Shown here piece after piece: positions 1 to 11,589 of a DNA stretch of 64,000 bases. A program made the position numbers and the translations under genes. Position 1 is the stretch's first letter. Every line of letters starts with the position of its first letter. The stretch is from Hyalella azteca (lineage: Eukaryota > Arthropoda > Malacostraca > Amphipoda > Hyalellidae), in the NCBI RefSeq assembly GCF_000764305.2, contig NW_025935997.1:143498-207497 (forward strand). Direction: 5' to 3'. Below the pieces are notes generated by a model, which had not been told where the DNA came from, searched no databases, and saw only the letters and a program-made list of their open reading frames with translations.

Positions 1-2575
1 TTATTGACTTCTGAAATTAAAAACCTTAATATTCTACTAATTCTAGTGAATGCCAAATGGAAAGATGGTTAGGACTTGGATATTCCAGAAAAATATTCAG
101 ATTAATTTGCCCGAAGCATTGAAGGATTCTGTGTTCTGCCAGAATACCAGGCATGGAATATATCTACTTGGTGAGCAGCGAAGCATGAGGGATGGCCACA
201 TCGATCGTAAAATGTGTGCATGCGTGTCGTTCATTACTTGTAAAGTGCGGGCATCTATGTTGATCATTGAGCAACAGCCACATCAATCGCCCAAGTGCAT
301 GTATCATTGTCGGGCATTGGCCGAATCAATCGTAAAGCGCTCATCAGTACCGATCATCAGGCATCAGTCAGAGATGCACTTTCATTTTTCCAGCAAACAT
401 ACTGGCAACTTTCTTTCCAGGCCTGCTGGCATACATCCCAAAATGGGCCTCCAGTGCATGCGCCGCACCGCACATTCCAGACCGCGGCGACCGCGACGGG
501 ACGCGGATGTAAGGTTGAGATGGCTCATGAAGAGCCTCAAAAGATGCCAATGCAAGGTCAAGATGGTTGATAAAGATTTTCAAAAGACGCCAATATCTCG
601 AGCTAAAAGGCCGTACTCTACAGACTTGGGTGAGCTCAGTGAGCTGCGACTGGATTTTTCAAGCCATGGTTTTATGGATTTACCAGCCGTGATCCCATTT
701 ATTTGAGTTGTGAATTCCATATCTCAGTCATGAAGTGATGAAGAGCCATTTAAAAGCAACAAACTTACCTACAACTACAAAGTCATGTGCATGTGTTAGT
801 GTTACTCCAAATCTCTAATTTTACCTTGATAATAGTCAAACAGCATTTGTCTTTACTTTAGTGGCAACTGCAAATGTTAAACGTGATAATGCAGTCTGAC
901 TGCTGACCGCTCTGACATCACTGTAACTGCAATCTTCAACAGAACACTTTCTGTTAACTCGTTATTATTACATTCTGCAGGATATTTTGGCGGAAGCGTT
1001 GAAGTACTGCGGATGGCAGAAGTTGACAATTTCGTGAAACAACATGTTATGCAAAGTGTAAACTGCAATTTTTTCAATAAAACAATAGTACATGACATTA
1101 GAGCCATGAGATTTCATATACACTGAAATTATATGATATTAGGGCTGCAATATTTCAAAAAAGTAGGAGTTTTCCTGAATGCACCCACTGTTGTGCACTC
1201 CAAGGAGCTCCATACCATACATCAAGAAAATACCATACACCAAGAATGCAGCTCCCATACTGACCTTGTTGTATCTGCTATCAGTGTCATTGAGTTGAAT
1301 TTAAAGAATCTATTGTGTCCTAATATCTATAAATAGGTTTTGCTGTCAAGAAGCTAACAAAACAAAGCTCAAGATAGTTAACTTTATTGAACAATTCTGC
1401 AGTATCAAACAATTAACTGCTTGGAGCACTGCCTGCCAACCACCACCAGCTTGTTCAGGTGCTGCAGGCTGCCCTTCATGCGAGTTTCTTCCTGGTAGAT
1501 ATTAATTGCATTTTTATATCTCCCATGATTGATTTCACACATATAGATGAGCAGAGTGATACTACCTAGCTATGTTTATGAGTTTTATTGTTTTTTTAAT
1601 AGTGCAATTAATATGATTCACGAATATTGTTTCTGAATTAAGTTCATAGGAAATCCATTGATGATCTTTTGGTCTGGACACCCATAGATCTTTGGGAGCA
1701 CTACAGTACCATTAAATCATGCTAAGTTGCTAATTGGTCTCAGACTTTGACCAATTAGTGCTTGGCATGAAGTCATGTCTCTTTGTCAATACCAGTAGGT
1801 CTTCTGCTGCAGTGATTTGCTGGAATTCATGGGGGAAGGTGTAGTGATATGTTGTGCTCCTAGATTATGACGGAGCACTCCAATTCCTCAAAATCTCATG
1901 TTTTTTATATTTACCATAACATGGCACCATGTGTAGAACTATAGAAGATTGTTCATCAGATGCAATGCTTATTATTTGCAACTGAGTTTAGTTGCCATAG
2001 CATTTATGTTGCTGGCCTGATCTGCCCTTTAATGGAAATGATCATCAAAACTGAACCTCAATTTTATAGACTATTCTGGAAAATTGTGAGAAAGCTATTC
2101 ATGAAGGAAACAAGAACACCTATGCTTGCATTCAATTTAACCTGTTTCAATGGTCATACCATATTTCTTTCAAATAAACAATTTGCTGGGATTTCAGAAA
2201 ATGCCCATAAAAACAGAATTTTGACCTGCAAATTTTTACAAATTTCTTACCATCATCCAAGATTGCTTTATAATGAAATCATACAGCTTTATATTTATCA
2301 TTGTGATAACAACCCTATAATGTGTAGTTCCAATCAGTATTTATAGGTTTTTAGGAATAAGCCTTGAATTAAGGGCATTATCTGCTAAGTGGCAACTCAT
2401 GTGCTATTTATGATAGGGGAAAAATTGCAACTCCAAATATGGCAGGAAAGCTCAGTTGCTGCCCCAAAAAGCTCAACAAACTATTACAAAAATTCATGAT
2501 TTTTTCTTACTCTTGATATATATTTATATGACTAATTGCTCAACAAATAAGGATACTTTTAACTGTTAATGTTTT
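1..2575. other. Non-coding stretch, no gene recognised
   Basis: Several short open frames occur, but none has a recognisable domain or codon structure. A possible terminal exon follows an acceptor at about 979 (attctgcag) and is open to about 1124; an AATAAA lies near 1078. Two reading frames are possible and neither resembles a family I know, so no gene is called. Confidence 0.4.
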
Positions 2576-2630
2576 TCAGGTTTCTGCTCCTGTTGGTGTA
2601 AATGCTATTCTCAGTGTATTGGAAATTTGG

Positions 2631-3250
2631 ATGATGAGAATTCACCGAGGCAGAGGAAGGTGAGTGAACAACTACTGTTGAAGAGCATTATTACCTGAAC
2701 TTCATTACTTATATTCATATATTTAGTGGCATAAAATCTAGGTATGACTTGCTGGATTGGTTTTCTGTTGCTGTCACTAATTATAGTTGTAGGTATAGAC
2801 ATTAATTAGTGATGTGTTTCTTTGCAATAGGTACGGTGGTATTCTTTAACTGGAAAAGACTGTTAATAGCTGATATTTAGTGACACTTTCTGCAGTCTGA
2901 CTATAAACTTTTCTGATTGCAAACTTTTGTATTATCTGAAAAAATGAAGTGCACATTTCTTTAAAGTTTTTATCTACAATTTTTCAATTATTTAATTGTT
3001 GCTTTAGTTGTTGGATGCGTGATTAAACCTTGGTGTACATAATGTGGTTCTTGCATTACTTTTTATTTACAGGTTCTCTTTTGCTGATATCATAGCAATT
3101 TCGATGATAGGAGTTGGTGGTGCACTTTACTTCTGGCAACCAATATTTTCCGAAATTAATAAAGCTGCAAAGTCACAAGCTGTTGAGGCTGACACTTCAA
3201 CTTCAAAAGCCACTTCCGTGAACTCCACACCTAAGACTTCCAGCTCTTAA
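2631..3250 (+). CDS. PIGBOS1: PIGBOS1-like mitochondrial outer-membrane microprotein, two coding exons
   Basis: The model joins 2631-2659 to 3073-3250 across a GT-AG intron (donor gaag|gtgagt, acceptor ttatttacag) with a split AG|G arginine codon. The product is 68 aa. A basic start (MMRIHRGRGR) precedes a FSFADIIAISMIGVGGALYF membrane segment at residues 11-30, then WQPIF and a Ser/Thr/Lys-rich tail. The block FA(x)n-GVGGxxYxxQPIF matches the conserved core of PIGBOS1, a single-pass outer mitochondrial membrane protein at ER contacts (family knowledge). Two ATGs (2631, 2634) are adjacent and either could start. A 5' exon boundary may lie at about 2580 (tttttcag). AATAAA at 3405-3410 is a plausible poly(A) signal. 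Human PIGBOS1 is 54 aa, so the extra length is the tail. Assignment rests on the short conserved core. Confidence 0.72.
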
Positions 3251-3639
3251 TAACACAGGATTAGTAGGTTGATTCTTGAAAACAATTATTGTGAGAAAAT
3301 ATTGGATTTTTAAAGATATTTTAATGTATGTCTAAAAATTGTTTATTTTATCTCATGCTTGCTGTTATGTCAGGGAATTATTAAGTCTTATTGAAAGTAT
3401 GTCTAATAAATTCTAGTCTATGTCTATTAAATCCCATAGGACTGCTCAAACTGTCATGCATCAGAAATGATTCAACTTATTGGCTTGCAAAAATTTTTTG
3501 ACGTGTGAAATTAATACGTACATAAACTTAGCAATAATTTTTTGGCGTTTTCAACCAGAGGAGGAATATATAAATAATGGTGGATTGTAAAAACACGATA
3601 TTATTTTCAGGAGGACTTGGTGTCAGCTCAGTGCCAGCC

Positions 3640-5507
3640 ATGTCAACTGCTGCAAGCAAACTTATCAACAGGATTACTATTGCTTTCTTGGGTGGAGCTA
3701 TCCTAAGCTTTTTCTGGTTTGTATAAGCTTTTGTATAAGCTAAGCCTTTTCTGGTTTCTATAACTTGTAAACTAAAAAATTTGCCTCGTATTTGCAGGTA
3801 AACTGAATGTTGTTGAATGACTGACTGTCTTTTTTCTTTGGCTGATTTTTAGACCAGGTCTTACTTGAGAACTGTCTAGTGAATGAGCTTCGTAAATTTA
3901 CACAGTACAATGAAGGCTCGGGAATCTAAATACCTATCAGTATTTCAGGTAACAATGCCATTAATAAGCATGGTGACAATGCCATCATTAAGCATGGTGA
4001 CTATGCCATCATTAAGCTTGTTGACTATGCCTTCATTAAGCATGGTGACTAGTATGCCAGCATTAAGCATGGTGACTATTATGCCATCATGAAGCATGAT
4101 GTCTAAACTGCTTTGTTTTCTTCCTCCACTTGTACATTTAGGCTTTTCATGACAATTTTTATCACTCATCTCTGCTTCCGCTGGAAAAGTGACTGCAGGG
4201 AGCTGTAAACTCTTTATTGGTCTCCCATTACGTATACCGGTACTCATTAGTTTGTATAATATACTGGATGATAGGAATTTCTCTTGCCTTGGTTTGAACC
4301 TTGCCTTTATAAGACCTTGCTGGCTTCCGAGCCTTGCTGGTTTCAGCGCCTTGGTGCTTATGAGCCTTCAGCGCCTTGGTGCTTATGATGTCATAGTAGC
4401 GCTCCGCCCCTGTTGTGGTATCGGTCTAGATTTTCATGGCTTGGGTAGGTTATTTTCTGTCTGATTTAATCATTGCTATTCCATGCTCACACATAAAACT
4501 TGAGTGTTCTGACGCTTTTCCCGCATCTCCCTACTTCAACCGATTTCACTGTTGTACTGAGTTCTGCTATTTCACATCTCCCGACTGTTTTTTGCTTAGT
4601 CGGTTTGGGATATGTCGTTATGAAAACTACGTGACTAGGCGGTCGTTGGGTTGGTGTTGTTATGGCATGTGTCGAGTATGGCTGTGTGTGATGGAATTGC
4701 ATGTCCATTGCACAACCTTCCTCTATTTCAGACATTAGCAACATTGTCCTTGGCGGAGTATAGTGATTTCTTGGTGGACTCCCAAATTAATTTTTTAACG
4801 TATGAATACATAAAAAAAAGTTTTCTGTTGCTTTTCTCTTGTGTTATTAAAGTTTTATAGCTTCAACTTACAAAGTGAGTCCCATTGTACATTCACCTTT
4901 ATTCTGCTCTTACTCATTCTACCAATCTATTCTATGTTTTGAAAAGATTGCTATGACGTGGCGCAGGAAATATTTTGAGTATAATACCTCGCGTACTGAG
5001 GCACAACCATGATCCGAAATTGTACTTTTAGTCTTAGTATTACGTGGCATTGCAGAGGTTTGATTAAAAATGGAATCCGAATTATATTTGATAGAAAGAA
5101 AATCGCCAATTCCATCAAATTTCAAAACGAACGTTGAATGTGTGTAGCTAACTGAGTCTTCCTTAACTTAACATGGATTGGGTTAGAAAATTATCCCCGG
5201 GTGAAGGGATACGTGATTCTATATTCTGAATAATTATATATCTTCACTAATTCCGCATAGTTTTGTTGGCAGTAATTGAACATTATAAAAACAAATGACT
5301 CCTTGTATACAAAATTTCGCCTTTTCTGTTATTATTACTATGTGTTCCACATTAGCAACATCCATACTTCATTGTCAAATTCATACCTTATTTTTCAGGG
5401 GGAAATATTACATTGCACCTTACTTGACGAAGAGGAAACAAGATCGAGGCTTCGACTTTGGGGAAGTCCTCTACGATATGGAGACTAAGAAACCAGATTC
5501 AAAATAG
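3640..5507 (+). CDS. Small single-pass membrane protein, two coding exons, unrecognised
   Basis: The model joins 3640-3716 to 5399-5507, giving 61 aa and a stop at 5505-5507. The donor is CTG|gtttgt and the acceptor tttttcag. The split TG|G tryptophan codon keeps the frame exactly. An acceptor at 3610 (ttattttcag) suggests a 5' exon further upstream. The protein has a short polar start (MSTAASKLINR), a hydrophobic span at residues 12-26 ending in SFFW, then a charged tail containing KYYIAPYLTKRKQDRG and VLYDMETKKPDSK. Size and layout resemble small mitochondrial inner-membrane proteins, but I cannot place it in a family. It lies 390 bp after the PIGBOS1-like stop on the same strand and could share a transcript with it. 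Confidence 0.5.
3950..4095. repeat. 24-bp tandem repeat in an intron
   Basis: About six units of a 24-bp motif around ATGCCATCATTAAGCATGGT, with one to three extra bases in the last units. It lies inside the intron of the 61-aa membrane protein gene. The unit is a multiple of three, so both strands stay open by chance. Confidence 0.85.
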
Positions 5508-6185
5508 AGTGAACAAATACGTGCGACTTCACTTGTGTATTCGAAAGTGTTATGCGTCACTATCATGGAACGTTCAAACAAATTACTAATGTATGTTTGT
5601 ATATGAAAACATGATGTTTATGACATTTAAATAGAACATTAACCGTATTAAATTCATAAATGGTCCCAATCAAATTTATTTTTCAGTATTTTAATCGATG
5701 GTGAAAACGTGATTAGAAATGGTTAGTCCACGGCAGTCCCAGCCCACGAGCCTGATCAGGCCGGTTAAGATGCCTATGACGGTTAAACTTGTTACTGGAC
5801 ATCGCGAACTGTAATCTAGGTGCTCTGGCAGAATCATAAAATCCCTGCCGCACGTACGATGTTTTCACAGTTTGTTGTTTGCAAGCATGAGCGATTTCGC
5901 TGTAATGGGACCTAATAAACGTTTCTATTGGGCCTACTACCGCTTTAACTTCTTGCAGAGGTTGCCCTTGGTTGAACTCAAGATCGGTGGTTGGGTTGAT
6001 ATTGAGTTCCTTGACATTGGTTGACTTCAATGGACAGCCTTATTATCGTACATAGTACCAAAGGTAGACGAAGCTTCTGGACCAGCCCCACGTGCCTCGG
6101 TTAGCATATTGGTCGTGATTGAGAAGGAGTAAGACGGCATTATAAAAAACAGTCGCAGGATCGATTAGTGGTTGTGGCAGATGAG
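5508..6185. other. Unassigned sequence; possible LTR-element leader on the minus strand
   Basis: No recognised protein. A minus-strand open frame at 5713-6030 has no domain I can name. Together with the primer-binding-like site just to its right, it could be the start of a decayed LTR retrotransposon body, but that is inference. Confidence 0.25.
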
Positions 6186-6186
6186 G

Positions 6187-6210
6187 TCCCTGTTTGGACG
6201 CCAAATGTTA
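6187..6210 (-). other. Candidate LTR terminus plus primer-binding site
   Basis: Read on the minus strand, the sequence ends an LTR-like segment with TAACA at 6206-6210. It continues into TGGCGTCCAAACAGGG, which has the TGGCG(T/C)CCAAAC form often found at the primer-binding site of LTR retrotransposons. The LTR body would be to the right (6.2-6.6 kb) and the element interior to the left. The opposite LTR was not found. Confidence 0.3.
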
Positions 6211-6769
6211 CGGGGAGCTGTCTCGATAATGTGGTTGGTAACTTAGTGCAACAGAAGGTTTTTTTCTTAAGCAGGGTTAAAGCAATGGTTTGATTGAAGG
6301 TCTCCGCTTGCATTACAACTTCCTTGCAGAAATGAAAATGTGTCTCTCCCACAACAACGCGAGTGAGGCCTTGAATGTTGAGCCATAATTGTAAAAGTTT
6401 TCTTGACAACAGTTCGGGGAAATTTTGTTGCATGAGAAACGAACTGTAAGCGCATTTGAATTCCAATGTTTATTGTAAAAATCAAGAAGTAGTGGCTGGA
6501 TTTCATATGCAGTATCTGAAAATGCATCATCACAAGCCCTATAGCTCTGGTTATGGTAAGACCTCGCCAACGAAATAGTTTGTTATTTCCGAATACGATC
6601 CTCGAGACCAGAAAAGGTTTGGGGATCGTCAGTTCTATATATCATTAGGCCGCCTACGCTAAATATTCTATCTTGATGCCAGGTTAAATTTGTGTTTTTT
6701 TTTTCATGTAGCCATTTATGCCACCACGGCTGATGTCTCAATTATTTTATAAACAACAATGGACGTCAA

Positions 6770-6950
6770 GTTTACAGTATGAGAAGACATGGTTTCAACA
6801 AGAGATTGGCGCTCGGAGAGTCGGCAGAGGGAAAAAATGTGGCAATTCATGTCGACAAGTTGAAGTTTCCTCAGCATATAAAACGTAAGTTAATAAAGCA
6901 GATCAACTTTTTGAGCTGATCAGACTCAGTTACGAAAGTTCATAGATCTA
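6770..6950 (+). mobile_element. LINE fragment (post-RT part of ORF2)
   Basis: Matches the long LINE copy at about 47.87-48.05 kb. Shared blocks include tatgagaagacatggtt, atgtcgacaag and the ctgatcagac region. It is strongly diverged and short. No reading frame survives. Confidence 0.7.
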
Positions 6951-7112
6951 CGAGTCGTGTTTTTAAAGCAAATACAATTTTTTTAAAAACGCCGCCGCAG
7001 CGATGCAGCCGCCGTTTAGCGCCTGTGCGCCTTGTAGGTACACTTGTTGGGAATACATTAAAAAAAATGTATTGTAATAAATGTGATGGTAAATTGTTTA
7101 GGTAGTTATTGG

Positions 7113-7449
7113 CCATGGTTGAACTAATACACGTAATATTGTTTCAGTTTCTCGTTTCTGCTGCTTGAAACTAAGAGCTGCGGCGCCTCCGGCTGTCGTT
7201 CGCAGTCGAGTTGTCTTCGTTTGTTGTTGCTGGGGTCGCTGGAATGTCGAGTGGAGAGGTCTTCCGCTCTGAGCCTCCAGGGCAGTGTTTGGGGGCTGAG
7301 GGTGACGGGGTGGAGATGGTGTACTAGGGGTGAGCATGGGGTGTGACGCGTAAATGCATGAGAGGAGGGGAAGGGATGATACGTAAGCAGGGTTGTCTTG
7401 AGAACGAGGAACAATATGGTAAATGCAGAGTGTGTTAATTCAACCATGG
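7113..7449. mobile_element. 337-bp MITE-like element with 20-bp terminal inverted repeats
   Basis: Left end CCATGGTTGAACTAATACAC (7113-7132) pairs with the right end 7430-7449 at 18 of 20 positions. Flanks TTATTGG and TTCTTGG may be an imperfect 7-bp target duplication. Coding content is absent, so the superfamily is open. Confidence 0.55.
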
Positions 7450-7884
7450 TTCTTGGCTATTAGCTCATCCAATAAAAATTAATTCGCCTGTTTGTTTCAT
7501 TGAGAAATAACAAAAACATGCGTTGCCATAAATATGGCGGACCCTGTAGTCATTAAAACTCAAGGATCAAAAACATGCGTGTTCAGAATTCACTCGCTCA
7601 TATCTATTTAGGTGATAATAAGTATTCAAGTATTTGTCGTAGATGATATTTGAAGTTATGGCCAAGAAAAATAAAGCTGCTCAACAGAAAATAATAAATA
7701 AGAATGAAAACAAGATAGTGGAGATGAGAGAACAAATATTTATTGGCTCTGTTAGAAATGTATCGGAACTGTCAATAAAATTATTAATTGGACGAAACAA
7801 ACATATATTTCTCAAATAAAATGCTCGTCAGAAGCACTGACTTTTAGATTTTGTGTCCACACTAAATATTGCACGTGTCGAACC

Positions 7885-8030
7885 GGCCGCATCAGGCAGT
7901 AAATTTATCCGAGACGTCAAATTATTCCTGGAGACCGGCCGCGAGTCTGGCAGTAAATTTGTCCGAGACGTCAAATTATTCCTGGAGACCGGCCGCGAGT
8001 CCAGCCGTAAAATTGTCCCAGATGTTAAAT
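7885..8030 (+). repeat. Tandem repeat of about 60 bp, two and a half units
   Basis: Units carry the block gtccgagacgtcaaatta followed by ttcctggagaccggccgcga. Two near-identical copies and a third diverged one lie in a row. A related block (gagaccggcc..gagtccggccgtaaatt..cccgagacgtc) occurs at 38,371-38,422 inside a hAT element, so this may be mobile-element sequence. Confidence 0.7.
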
Positions 8031-8698
8031 TATTGATTGGCCTTCACGTTAGTGATGAAAAACTAGGTGCGCCTCGACGAGCGGCCGTAAGCGAGGTATG
8101 TATACACGTACTAGTATACTCGCTACTGGTACGGGATAAAAAACTGGTTTGAGTTAAGGTCATTTTAGGGTTAAAAAACTAAAGCAGCGCGAATTTTTGT
8201 ACCGTCGTCATTGATAAAGTTCGCAATTAGGTTAATTTGTAATATTAAGAGTGAAATTAGAGTGATATGAATGTGCTAGTGCTCTGACTAAACAATGATG
8301 TTCATAATGATGGTTCCGGTCGTGCTATTTGGAAGTGGCCAAATTTATTCTATCCATGCATTAATTATAAGATCCCGACAATCATGATAATGCAAAGAGA
8401 AAAAAAATAGAAAATTGCCGAGCTGATGACAGATACTCAAAATTTAACGAAAATGAACATTTTTCTACAAATCTAAACCATTAATGTTTCTGTCACCTCG
8501 TGCACGCACGATTGTCGCGCATGATTCGTCAGCTTGTTGTGAGTTCAGAGACTTTGGTAATTTGAGTCTTTCAGCGGTCTTCATCACTTGTAGTCACTTT
8601 AGTTGTTTTTTATTAATTTCATACTATGAATCATAATTATGTGTCCGTTTCTTGTTCCATTATTTGTATTGATCCTCAGGGTCCGGTTTTATACTACC
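8031..8698. other. AT-rich spacer, nothing recognised
   Basis: No coding potential, RNA gene or repeat structure was recognised here. Confidence 0.4.
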
Positions 8699-8706
8699 CT
8701 CTACAT

Positions 8707-9600
8707 CAGGGGTCTCTAAACTTTTCACACTGCGGGCCACATTATATATTTCCAATATTTATGCGGGCCGAATGAATAAAAAAAATCAGTGTCAGTAATT
8801 TTATTTGCCTAAATATTAAGGTATAACCATGGAAAATTTAAAACATATATTTTTGTAAAAAATCAGGGTAAACTAAATAGATGCCTGTCTTTAGTTTTAT
8901 TTAACCAAATTAGAGTGACGAATGATGCTGTCGTTTTGACTTCAAAATTTCATTAAAATCTGGTTTCAGATTAGATGAGCCAATTGTAAGAATTGATTTC
9001 AAGTGATCATCAGACAAATTTGCTTGATAGTTAGATTTCACACACTTCATTTTGGGAAATGTTTGTTCACACAAGTATGTTGAACGAAAAATGGACACAA
9101 AACTACAAGCAAACTTTATCAAATTTGGAAACTGATCTGGCTGCAGGCATTTATAGAACTCAATCAGATTTCCTTCTCGATACTTATCCGTCAGTCTGTC
9201 ATCTGCCCGGAGATCAATAATTTCCATTTGAAATTGAGTTGGAAGATTTTAAGCATTGCAGTCAAATGGATTACGAAAGAGCTGTGCTCCCTGAAACGGA
9301 AGCAGCAACGCCCCACTTGGCCTCCAACCCCACAATATACAGTTATACATGATTGATTGGTTGTAATGCATATCACATACTTACCAGCACTAGCATCTGT
9401 ACGTCACACTATCAAGAGAGAGGAAAACTGACTCAGGCTGAGCGCCACCAGTCAGCAGGCCCCAGCTTTGAATAATTCTGCGATGCCATTCGTACAATAA
9501 TTATTTATTAATTCCACAATTTCATCCGGCGGGCCGCGGGCCGGATGAAATTGTGGGGCGGGCCGGATGTGGCCCGCGGGCCATAGTTTGGAGACCCCTG
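8707..9600. mobile_element. hAT-family DNA transposon, internally deleted
   Basis: Ends are CAGGGGTCTCTAAACT and its complement-type AGTTTGGAGACCCCTG, a typical hAT terminus. They are flanked by perfect 8-bp target duplications CTCTACAT at 8699-8706 and 9601-9608. The 894-bp body keeps only the 3' part of a transposase on the minus strand. A 17-bp perfect hairpin sits near the right end (9514-9556). Confidence 0.93.
8910..9227 (-). pseudogene. hAT transposase C-terminal dimerisation domain fragment
   Basis: The 105-residue frame contains FPNLIKFACSFVSIFRSTYL, CEQTFPKMKCVKSNYQANLS and DDHLKSIL, the signature of the hAT C-terminal dimerisation region. It resembles the ZBED/GTF2IRD2-type transposases of animals. 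The zinc-finger and catalytic parts are missing, so the element cannot move by itself. Confidence 0.88.
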
Positions 9601-9608
9601 CTCTACAT

Positions 9609-10600
9609 ACTAGAAAATTCAGACAACCAACAACTTTAGATTCAAACGTACAACTTCCGACAACTATAAGGAGATATTTTCGAAAACTACATAGAGATAC
9701 AAGTTTCTGAGAATTCTGTGAGAAGATGCAAAAAAAAATAATTTTGATGAGCCAGCTCAAATTTTGCAGTAGAAATCAAATTCATTCATGATAGGTCAAG
9801 AGATTATTCATATCAAAATGTTGCATTTAGATTATAAACGAAATGTGATTATGCACCCGAATTATAAAAAAACTTGCTGTAGCTGCGCAGTTCGGCAGGC
9901 ATTTTCTGTAGACCAGTAATAAGCTGATTACTTGCGGACTGCGTCGGATTTGGTACGAGCTTTTCTTTTGTAATCTAACAGTGCGGCCGAGCGGTTGTCC
10001 CGTATGGGCGCTAATACCTTCGTCGGTGCTGCGCCGTATCTTAACCAAGTTGTCCCATTCTGCCGTCGTCAGGAGTTGGTGTTTCCAGTTTTGAATGGCG
10101 TGGCGAGTAAGGCTATGGGCTGAGATTCTCCGTTTACTCTGCCTATGGTTTTCGTTGCCTAGAATCTTCGTGTGAAATAGTTTGGGTTCGGATTGGTTAC
10201 TCGAAATACCTAAAGCTAGTCTTTAATCGCGTTTAGTTTGCCGCCTATTTCACACAGGGCGGCAAATACCGCGAGCATCAAAAATGCCGATGCGGTATTT
10301 CCCGCGTGATCATTCAAACGAGGCGGTCTTTAACGCTGGAATCTATCATTCTTGCAGTGCTGTTCTATGCAACATCAGTCAATTCTAATTTTATGTAACA
10401 ATATTTATGTTTATGTGACAGTATATCTTTATGGAAATATTTTTCTATGAAAATACTTATATATTTCATGGAAATATATCTTATATGAAATATATCTCTA
10501 TTACTTTATAGAAATATATATTTATCAATGAATGTACATCCTTATGTTGATGTAACAATATTTATGTAACAATGTTTATGTAAAAATATTTATGTACCGA
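9609..10600. other. Unassigned AT-rich sequence with fold-back flank
   Basis: No gene recognised. GC-richer patches near 10.25-10.34 kb (gccgcctatttcacac, gcggtatttcccgcg) share vocabulary with the fold-back repeat at 10.6-11.5 kb. Positions 10.38-10.61 kb are simple TA-rich repeats (atttatgtaacaat). Confidence 0.35.
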
Positions 10601-10604
10601 TATT

Positions 10605-11475
10605 TATGTGTTAATATCAGTCTATAATCTATCAGTCTTGCAGTGCTGGTTATTATGCTGGCAGGGTGGCCCAGTGGTTACAGTTCAGTGTACCAAGATT
10701 GGAGCAGAGAGGCGCGGGTTCGATCCCAGCTCTGTGCGTCAGTTTCTGGTCAGAATCGGCAAGGAGGCCGGGCGGTTAAGCACAGCAGAATTGTAGCAGT
10801 GAGTTGCGAGTTCGAGACCGCAAAATGCTGTGAATGTTCTGTGATGTTAAGAATCGGCGACAGGCCTACGGCCTAACAAACGCTGAAACCGCTATTATTA
10901 TTATTATATTATTATTATGCACCTAAAATACGGCCCCACTGTCTGTCCCACACTAGGATGTGGCGTCAAAAACCGCCTAGTGTGAAAGATTACATTGAAA
11001 ATCATTGCAAGCTAAACTGTCGCGGCAAATCTACCGTCGCAGTTTTAGCAGTACACACGCGGGCGTCAAGGGTCAAATTGTACGCAGTAATAAAATCTGT
11101 CGCGTGTGAACAGCAGTGCACATTTTGTATGTCTGCTGAGGTTCAGCGGTAAACACCGTCAGACGGGCATTTACCGCCAGCATCGCCGGTATTTACCGCC
11201 AGCATCGCCTCAGCGGAGCACTGATGTGCCCTACTATTCACAAACGGCGGACTCTAACGCGGCGTAGAATTTAACGCCTGATGCCCGCGTATGTACTGCT
11301 AAAACTGCGGCGGTAGATTTGCCGCAACAGTTTAGCTTTCAATGTAATTCAATGTAATCTTTCGCACTAGGCGGTTTTTCACGCCGCTAGCTAGTATGAT
11401 ACAGACAGTGGGGCCGTATATAATGAGCATAGTAAACAACACTGCAAGATTGATAGATTATAGACTGATATTGTT
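10605..11475. mobile_element. Fold-back element with long inverted arms, interrupted by a SINE
   Basis: Left-arm blocks at 10,608-10,658 and 10,921-11,068 are complementary to 11,295-11,475. They share ACGGCCCCACTGTCTGT, CACTAGG..GGCGT..AAAAACCGCC and ATCAGTCTATAATCTATCA. The left arm is split by a SINE; the right arm shows the unsplit form. No coding sequence is present. A single-arm relative lies at 26,455-26,640. Confidence 0.75.
10659..10911 (+). mobile_element. tRNA-derived SINE, copy 1
   Basis: The head has a tRNA-like A box (TGGCCCAGTGGTTA) and B box (GGTTCGATCCC). A second tRNA-like block follows (GGGCGGTTAAGCACAGCAGA and GAGTTCGAGACCGC), then a conserved body with caggcctacggcctaa and an (ATT)n tail. 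Target duplications TTATTATGC flank it at 10,650-10,658 and 10,912-10,920. Confidence 0.88.
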
Positions 11476-11589
11476 ACATTTACCAAAAGATATATATTAT
11501 TAATATATATTTCAGAATTGATGTCACTTAATTGTTTGCTTAAATCGCAAGTTTACTAAAAATTTTAAAGGAAAAAATAGTCCACAAAA

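Noticed and set aside
50..706. 218-codon frame at the window start
   Set aside because: No start context, no domain, biased composition and overlapping frames on both strands; it looks like chance in non-coding DNA.
3883..4247. Open frames of repeated MVTMPSLS or NDGIVTML type
   Set aside because: They are the 24-bp intronic tandem repeat read on each strand.
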